A DNA stretch of 64,000 nucleotides, taken from positions 13,012,605 through 13,076,604 of the forward strand of contig OX453280.1 in assembly GCA_949710005.1 (NCBI GenBank). Reading direction: 5' to 3'. Both the position numbers and the translations under genes were made by a program. Position 1 is the first letter of the stretch. The number at the start of each line of letters is the position of its first letter. Source of the DNA: Ricordea florida. Lineage: Eukaryota > Cnidaria > Anthozoa > Corallimorpharia > Ricordeidae. Below are positions 61,101-64,000 of this stretch, piece after piece. The notes below the pieces were generated by a model. The model saw nothing but the letters and a program-made list of their open reading frames with translations. It had not been told where the DNA came from and searched no databases.

Positions 61101-61952
61101 GACATTACCAGTAGATATATATTGCTGTTCCACATGGCCTATGCCAGCTGCGTCGCAGGAATTTACATATTGGGTCTCTGTTAGACCCGAACAAGTAAAG
61201 CCATGAACCATCCTAAAAAAGCAAAAGCAAAGAGAACTGTTGAATATTTACTTAATTATATCTGAAAGTTAACTTACTTACCAAAATTCGCACAGAGCAA
61301 CAGATCAAAAGAAAAACTCATAAATAATTCGAAAATGTATACATCACCTCAAATTGGCTGTAAATTTTCCAGCAACAGTGCTGCTCGAAAACCATCTAAC
61401 CGAATGACCAGCGAGGCAAGAGATTCTTATTCTTGCCGCATGTCCATGCTGGTTGACCGAAAAAGATGCTAAATCCAAACTAAAACCACACAGAGGGCAA
61501 TTCCCGTAGTACGTAGCCATAGTTGCAACAAGGCGCTGCAAGGCGTCTCTTGAAGCAATAAAATAATCTTCCAGCGGCTTGCTGGGCGTGTGAATGCCAA
61601 AACAGCCAGTAGTGTTTTCCCCACTAGCCAAGACATAGGGAGGACGAATGTCTGTTTGGGTTGCGACATCAAATGGGCCGTGTTTGCTGGTGCCTTGTTC
61701 TCGACTCGAAGGAGGAATCGCCATTTCACTTTGCGTAAAATCTTGGAAAACCTGTAATAACTTTTCCATCATAATAAGATTCCCCATCGGTGTCCGGCTC
61801 GTGATACGAAGGAAACTTTTCACGTGTTGTAGTTGTGACTTTACGCGTTGCAAACGACCTTCCATTTCAGGTTCCACTTCGAGTTGTATACTATGTCTAA
61901 TCCTCGCACGACCATCTATTACTTTGGCTTTCTTTGCAGTAAAATCGGCCAT
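58130..61952 (-). CDS. Multi-exon transposase-like gene
   Basis: The ATG at 61952 opens MADFTAKKAKVIDGRARIRH. Seven exons join in phase at GT-AG sites: 61952-61348, 61212-61109, 60874-60765, 60360-60287, 60165-60056, 59834-59739, 59633-59541. Exon 1 has two CxxC-like pairs (CPLCGF, ISCLAGH). Exons 3-4 give GDIIITDARHDSSRAAQHTT, with an Asp expected of a DDE catalytic core. Exons 6-7 give NSYDSWHGGKGVKKAIKK, a D-x-W-H-x-x-K pattern found in several transposases. More exons follow at about 59402-59316, 59190-59030 (HTRCHQDSRC), 58740-58600 (WIESLYMVMLIYASKRIHF) and 58280-58130, with joins not resolved. It is the likely transposase. The superfamily is not assigned. Confidence 0.65.
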
Positions 61953-62148
61953 GGCGAAACGAAAAACTTACAAGGCAAATGATGATGCTAGATATGTAAA
62001 AATAGCAATTACGTGGCGAGCAAAGGATCTCGATTCAAGGAGGAAGACGGATGAAGATAACATACCATACCTTCCGCAAACGTCTTCCGCCATGAATCGA
62101 AAACCTGTCCCGAATGGTCCCGAAAACAGGATAAAAATAACTAGCTGA
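61951..62148 (+). CDS. Plus-strand ORF sharing its start palindrome with the transposase-like gene
   Basis: A 65-codon ORF starts MAKRKTYKANDDARYVKIAI at the ATG of a CCATGG palindrome whose other strand is the start codon of the minus-strand gene. It reads through what would be that gene's 5' UTR. It might be a real divergent gene, an exon, or chance. Confidence 0.3.
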   Translation: MAKRKTYKANDDARYVKIAITWRAKDLDSRRKTDEDNIPYLPQTSSAMNRKPVPNGPENRIKITS

Positions 62149-62522
62149 GCATGACCACACTAGAAAAACCTCATAGAAGGAAACTGAAGGCTCAGCAAAA
62201 GGATAAGTCGAGCGCGTGGAGCTTAGGCTGAGAATCGAACTCGCGCGGTTGGACGAACGGTCAGGGGCGCCAAATTCAAATTTGTTGGTACGAGAAGTTC
62301 AAAATTTATTGCATTCGCACAGAATGAAAGTTAAACTTCAGGTTTTCCAACTTAAGTGACCAGATTTGAGTAACTTCTACTGAGAATGATGAACGCACAC
62401 CCTGTTACATATCCTTATTCTAAATTGCTGGCTTCCCTCCTACTTGCTCACTGGGTCCGCCATGTTGAATACAGGTGTTCAAGGAGAGATTGCGTGAAAA
62501 AGAGGGGGAGGAGCTAACCCTT
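62149..62522. other. Spacer inside the transposon
   Basis: No coding sequence is supported. An acceptor-like CCCTTTTATAG lies at its right end. Confidence 0.4.
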
Positions 62523-62531
62523 TTATAGGCA

Positions 62532-62855
62532 GTGTCCTTGTTTAAGAGACAAGAACAGGAACGTGTGTTGTGTAGTTCGGCTGACCAGAGATCCGCCATA
62601 ATCCACTACTTTGAAAGGGGATTTCGTTATGAGACCATAGTTCACTTTTTAGCAAAATACCATGAGATTTCTATGAACGTCAGGACTTTGAAGAGAAGGT
62701 TAAGTGAGTATGGGTTGCAGAGAAGAAATCAAGTTCATTCCGAGCACGCTGTGCGGGAAATAATTAAACGTGAAATTGAGGGCCCTTCATCGCTTCTCGG
62801 CTCTGAGGAATCTATTGCCATACTACAGGCATTGAGACAAACATACTTGCCCTAG
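62532..62855 (+). CDS. Helix-turn-helix ORF, N-terminal part of an integrase-like protein
   Basis: A 107-codon frame has no early ATG and follows an acceptor-like TTTTATAG. It reads RSAIIHYFERGFRYETIVHF, LAKYHEISMNVRTLKRRL and then EYGLQRRNQV. This is the winged-helix/HTH layout found before the catalytic core of some integrase-like proteins in cnidarians and fish. After ...EGPSSLLG the expected continuation is missing and a short unrelated tail follows, so the ORF may be truncated or spliced onward. Confidence 0.45.
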   Translation: MSLFKRQEQERVLCSSADQRSAIIHYFERGFRYETIVHFLAKYHEISMNVRTLKRRLSEYGLQRRNQVHSEHAVREIIKREIEGPSSLLGSEESIAILQALRQTYLP

Positions 62856-63033
62856 AACACTGAGATACAGTGCACGGGCAGAAATCAGGCCAGATCCAGA
62901 ATTTCAATCTGACATCTATAAGATAAGAAAAGACCCAGAGCATAAACTGCTAGGAGCGTTAAAGAAATTCCACTACCGTAGCGTAGAGATAAACAAACTG
63001 GAACTTAGAGAACTTGAGCGAAAGTATTCTTAA
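62851..63033 (+). other. Unrecognised ORF after the HTH region
   Basis: The frame reads RYSARAEIRPDPEFQSDIYK, then KFHYRSVEINKLELREL to a TAA at 63031-63033. It has no ATG and may be another exon. No family is recognised. Confidence 0.25.
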
Positions 63034-63224
63034 GAAAACCTTATTGAGCAAATGGCATTTAATACAGGATCAACCTTTACTGAGTGAGATATACAAAGAG
63101 CCTCCCATCATATTGTACAAAAGAGGAAAATCGCTCAAAGACATACTCGTGAGATTCAAACACTAAAGGCAAAGAAACCACACTTGCGAACAGCGGGAGT
63201 CGTGTAGGCCTGTCACAACTATTT

Positions 63225-63683
63225 TTAATCCTTTTGATCTGGATATAGCAAAATGTAGTCTCCACAGAAAAATTGATCATGGTCAGCATGTTTTTTAACG
63301 GCTGCCCGTAACACTTCCACGGCTCCAAAATCTTTTCCCACTTTCAACGCAACCTTGCTTCCTCTTACTACTGCCAATTTCCCTTCTTCGTTTTCACGTA
63401 TTAAGCCAACGTTAATGACAACTCTGTTATCAACAAGTTTACTTCTCGAAGAAGATCCTGGACCTGTGGGGGCTTTTCTTTTCAAATATTTGCTTGGCTT
63501 GAAAAATCCACGACGTTCCTCGGCTTTTGAGGCTAAGAACTGCGACATTGGCTTCGCCGAAGACGAAGCATTTTCCTGGTCTGAAGTGCTTTCTCTTCCA
63601 CTCAGTACTTTTGCCCCACATTTGAAACAGAACTTATCACCACAATTTACTTTAGACCCACACGAAACACAAAACTCCGCCAT
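63225..63683 (-). CDS. Zinc-ribbon protein at the right end of the transposon
   Basis: The ATG at 63683 is chosen because it directly precedes the zinc ribbon (MAEFCVSCGSKVNCGDKFC, then FKCG); the open frame extends to 63773 into the terminal repeat. A Ser-rich linker and basic segment follow, then a compact domain (VVRGSKVALKVGKDFG ... HADHDQFFCGDYILLYPD) that resembles a ubiquitin-like fold in length and pattern. The end at YPDQKD may be a read-through of a donor. It would be transcribed away from the right terminal repeat. The function is unknown. Confidence 0.5.
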   Translation of the reverse strand: MAEFCVSCGSKVNCGDKFCFKCGAKVLSGRESTSDQENASSSAKPMSQFLASKAEERRGFFKPSKYLKRKAPTGPGSSSRSKLVDNRVVINVGLIRENEEGKLAVVRGSKVALKVGKDFGAVEVLRAAVKKHADHDQFFCGDYILLYPDQKD

Positions 63684-63749
63684 TTTCAGTGAAAGGTGGA
63701 GCGAATGAGCGAATGCAATGGTGGGAAATGTACGACGCTGATCAATCAA

Positions 63750-64000
63750 TGACTGCGGGCGCACGCATGGCACGTGACAAATTATTTTTTGCGATTTTCA
63801 AAATATTTTTCTGGATTTCACGTCGATTTTTGGATTGCAAACTATTTTCGTATTCGTGAAAAATTTATTCGTGGATCCAATAATTTTATTAGGATTTGTA
63901 ATAGTTTTTGAGATTTGACAAACTTTTCAACAAGGATTTGCAAAAATTATTGCGATTTGAAATACTTTTTCGGATTTGAAAATTTTTTTTGGATTGTCCC
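63750..64000 (-). repeat. Right terminal inverted repeat
   Basis: Inverted copy of 55966-56213, ending GGATTGTCCC at the last base of the window. Confidence 0.85.

Larger units (their letters stand above)
55966..64000. mobile_element. Large DNA transposon with about 250 bp terminal inverted repeats
   Basis: The left end GGGACAATCC at 55966 and the right end GGATTGTCCC at 64000 begin inverted repeats that run inward for about 248 and 251 bp. The 8.03 kb interior holds several spliced genes on both strands and no other recognisable repeat. The right end coincides with the window end, so the target-site duplication cannot be read. The superfamily is unassigned. Confidence 0.82.

Overview
The window looks like animal nuclear DNA, most probably from an anthozoan cnidarian (coral or anemone). 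The reasons are the AT-rich intergenic DNA, one intronless class A GPCR, and the mix of transposable elements: Maverick/Polinton (adintovirus-like) elements, Penelope-like elements with a GIY-YIG domain, a Helitron-like relic, a LINE, and a large cut-and-paste transposon. The species assignment is inference. No protein or nucleotide search was run, and family names rest on motifs read by eye.

1-25.3 kb is virus-like DNA made of three Maverick/adintovirus-type elements that appear to be nested. Element 1 (1-17282, left end outside the window) reads leftward through packaging ATPase, adenain-type protease, double-jelly-roll major capsid protein, a basic core protein, a tandem family of 'LPSN' virion-type proteins, integrase with chromodomain, a possible Bcl-2-like protein, and protein-primed DNA polymerase B. 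A rightward arm carries a RING/transmembrane protein, a string of tiny ORFs each behind a splice-acceptor-like sequence, and a basic/pX-like gene pair next to the terminal repeat. On the plus strand between integrase and polymerase is a short ORF that begins with an exact histone H3 tail (MARTKQTARK). Element 3 (17283-22214) is only a right arm and is interrupted by a Helentron-like relic. Element 2 (22215-25317) lies in the opposite orientation and is an internally deleted left arm. The three right-facing ends share a 48-49 bp terminal sequence (17235-17282, 22166-22214, 25270-25317). Most large genes carry frameshifts or in-frame stops, so none of the elements looks intact as assembled.

25.3-46.5 kb is repeat-dominated. 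Several families occur as inverted pairs: repeat R1 at about 26.2-27.3 and 33.2-34.4 kb, a Penelope-like inverted dimer at 28.4-32.4 kb with a 200-N gap, repeats R2/R3 inverted around a truncated LINE at 36.2-38.05 kb, and a second Penelope-like inverted dimer at 39.4-44.1 kb. All four Penelope-like ends carry a hammerhead-ribozyme-like core. A 127 bp foldback lies at 45.6-45.85 kb.

46.5-55.9 kb holds the only convincing host gene, a rhodopsin-class neuropeptide-type GPCR (48743-49945, minus), then mostly non-coding DNA, one possible zinc-finger exon, and older repeats.

55966-64000 is a DNA transposon with terminal inverted repeats of about 250 bp. It contains several spliced genes, including a minus-strand gene (58.1-61.95 kb) whose first seven exons join in phase at GT-AG junctions and which carries transposase-like motifs, a three-exon plus-strand gene, a helix-turn-helix ORF and a zinc-ribbon protein. 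The window ends exactly at its right tip.
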